In this document: in pieces, positions 62,739 to 64,000 of the stretch | Numbering within the stretch: the stretch's first letter is position 1 | How the letters are laid out: every line of letters starts with the position of its first letter | NCBI RefSeq assembly: GCF_027921745.1 | Contig: NC_079238.1 | Span: forward strand, 3,596,001-3,660,000 | Source: Schizosaccharomyces osmophilus | Lineage: Eukaryota > Ascomycota > Schizosaccharomycetes > Schizosaccharomycetales > Schizosaccharomycetaceae | DNA length: 64,000 bases | Direction: 5' to 3' | Notes under the pieces: model-generated | Told to the model about the DNA's origin: nothing | What the model saw: only the letters and a program-made list of their open reading frames with translations | Databases searched by the model: none | Program-made: the position numbers and the translations under genes

Positions 62739-64000
62739 TTACTTTAGTAGCCTAGTTTGCCAGTCTTCAAGGGTGTTTTGGTAACGGAGAAGAGTCATGA
62801 TAAAAGAAGGGTCACCTCCTTCACGCTGAGCTTCGAAATTAATCAAATAGTCTAATGCTTCATATGTACCATTCAAAGTTGTTTGTAGATGAGGCTCATC
62901 TTCTTCATCGGTTTCATGATCTCGATCGGGTAAGAATTGAGAAGCTACATAGGTCAGTACATCATCTCCAACTTCTTGAGGTCGTTCCTCAACGGGATCG
63001 ATAAAGCTATGAATATTTTCTGCCGAACGGGTATCGAAACGAGCAACGGAGTTTTGAATTTCACCCACTACTTCGGCAGGGTAAGATAGTTCGGGTTCAA
63101 CAGCATAAAAGTCTCTCAAAACACTGCTTTGACAAAAGCTACTATAAATAGATTCAGGCAAAATGTCAATCTCCCACGCTTTCGTCAGCCAGCGCATTGC
63201 ATGAAGAACATTGACGGTCTTGTGTGGGTTTCTACCAAGCTCTATTTGAGCAAGCATGTAGCGAATCCAATACTTCCGATAAAATGCTTTTAAAGTAAAC
63301 GTAATTCCATAATCAAAAGGATTGTAGCTCTTTTCCTGTTGCCCAGGAAGTATAATGACTGAAGTGTTTTTTAGATCTCGACTGGCGTTACGCAAATTTT
63401 GCAAAGCACAGACAACAGCAGTAGAACGTTCAAGCAAAAGTATTACTTTGCGGTTTTGCATTTGAGTATCGAACCACAAAAGCCATTCTTCAATCAATAT
63501 CGTGGTCAAACAAGCACGACCATTGTACCTCCAATGAAAGTTTAATACTTCTGGTTTAATTGCTGCTGCACGGAAAGCTTTGGGGTTTTGGGAGTAACCA
63601 ATAGCCCACATTGGAAGTTTTTTCGTGCCAGTGGCATTGGCACACAACAATGTGGTGATTCGAGCTTTGTCACGTTTCATTCCTTGTGCTTCCTCAACTG
63701 CATATATTTTGCTTGGTGTAAGCTTCCAGAAAAGTCCCATTTCACATAGTGCAAACACGTTTTCTGGTTCCGCCAAAGTAGTAATATCCGAGATTCTAGT
63801 AACCGTCTCAATCATGTTTCCGTGGAAAAGCAAATAAGGTTGTTCTTTATTGACATTGTTTTGAAATTGCTGGTGACGTCTCTTGAAGTTTTCTAACCAT
63901 CCATTGCTGAATTCGGGGGTGGGTAAATCTTTGTATTCTGGAATCTTTTTCCATAACTTACTAGCCGTTTCTTTGATGGCTTCTCCTGTGACTACCTGGT
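62739..64000 (-). CDS. CENP-B homologue (Cbp1/Cbh family), 5'-truncated by window edge
   Basis: Open from the right window edge to a stop at 62739; the N-terminal DNA-binding part continues outside. The first visible residues (VTGEAIKETASKLWKKI, then PEFSNGWLENFKRRH) are the end of the CENP-B helix-turn-helix domain. A DDE-superfamily region follows: ALCEMGLFWKLTPSK, RITTLLCANATGTKKLPMW, VILLLERSTAVVCALQNL. The acidic triad is lost at recognisable places: the family DETGLF is CEMGLF, and LLLDNAPAH is LLLERSTAV. The C-terminus has an acidic stretch (DHETDEEDEPH), as in CENP-B. Fission yeast has three such host genes (cbp1/abp1, cbh1, cbh2), derived from pogo-type transposases, which act in centromeric heterochromatin and retroelement control. 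I cannot tell which paralogue this is. Confidence 0.88.
   Translation of the reverse strand, partial: QVVTGEAIKETASKLWKKIPEYKDLPTPEFSNGWLENFKRRHQQFQNNVNKEQPYLLFHGNMIETVTRISDITTLAEPENVFALCEMGLFWKLTPSKIYAVEEAQGMKRDKARITTLLCANATGTKKLPMWAIGYSQNPKAFRAAAIKPEVLNFHWRYNGRACLTTILIEEWLLWFDTQMQNRKVILLLERSTAVVCALQNLRNASRDLKNTSVIILPGQQEKSYNPFDYGITFTLKAFYRKYWIRYMLAQIELGRNPHKTVNVLHAMRWLTKAWEIDILPESIYSSFCQSSVLRDFYAVEPELSYPAEVVGEIQNSVARFDTRSAENIHSFIDPVEERPQEVGDDVLTYVASQFLPDRDHETDEEDEPHLQTTLNGTYEALDYLINFEAQREGGDPSFIMTLLRYQNTLEDWQTRLLK

Noticed and set aside
62739-64000. An active pogo/Tc1-type DNA transposon
   Set aside because: The catalytic acidic residues are replaced, no terminal repeats are seen at the 3' side, and the sequence fits the host CENP-B homologue family.

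Overview
The window is nuclear chromosomal DNA from a fission yeast (genus Schizosaccharomyces). Genes are dense. Introns are short, with GTANGT donors, CTAAC/CTRAY branch points close to the acceptor, and AG ends. One 2244-residue uncut CAD-type Ura1 fills 6.7 kb. From memory, not a search, nearly every gene matches one long block of S. pombe chromosome I (the 1296, 22F3, PJ696, 22G7 and 4G8 cosmid genes). Protein lengths differ slightly from those I remember for S. pombe, and one neighbour is unexpected, so I infer a relative (octosporus/cryophilus type) rather than S. pombe itself.

Layout. 1-5.3 kb: 3' part of the P-factor carboxypeptidase sxa2 (+), cox4 (-), and a phosphoacetylglucosamine mutase-like gene with altered active-site loops (+). 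5.8-9.7 kb: bZIP gene atf31 (+), whose end overlaps the end of the 18-exon Rad54-type ATPase gene rdh54 (-). 10.7-17.5 kb: tah18 (+), retromer vps17 (-), actin-patch lsb4 (+). 17.8-30.6 kb: X-Pro aminopeptidase (-), karyopherin kap111 (+), a small unrecognised gene (+), deadenylase pan2 (+), ribosome-biogenesis kri1 (+). 31.1-47.3 kb: ura1 (-), a METTL4-like MT-A70 methyltransferase (-), kinase ppk8 (+), nucleoporin nup45 (-), Fip1 homologue (+), a Con-6 protein (-). 48.2-62.2 kb: sss1 (-), a Puf protein (-), a TBC GTPase activator (+), a doubtful small ORF (+), flippase-kinase-like ppk14 (+), tRNA modification genes trm12 and trm2 (-). 62.7 kb to the end: a 5'-truncated CENP-B homologue (-), a host gene descended from a pogo-type DNA transposase.

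The content is mostly housekeeping: energy (cox4), Fe-S assembly (tah18), pyrimidine synthesis (ura1), mRNA 3' processing and decay (Fip1, pan2, Puf), tRNA modification (trm2, trm12), transport (kap111, nup45, sss1, vps17). There is also a mating/meiosis group at the left (sxa2, atf31, rdh54). I found no tRNA, rRNA, CRISPR array, LTR element or intact transposon. No clearly new system is evident. The best leads are a perfect 30-bp GA/CT inverted repeat upstream of the TBC gene, the mutase-like gene altered in all four active-site motifs, a METTL4-type methyltransferase, a last sss1 intron whose retention costs only three residues, and a structured intergenic region at a possible inversion breakpoint between rdh54 and tah18. 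Exon coordinates were derived by hand from splice consensus and reading frame.
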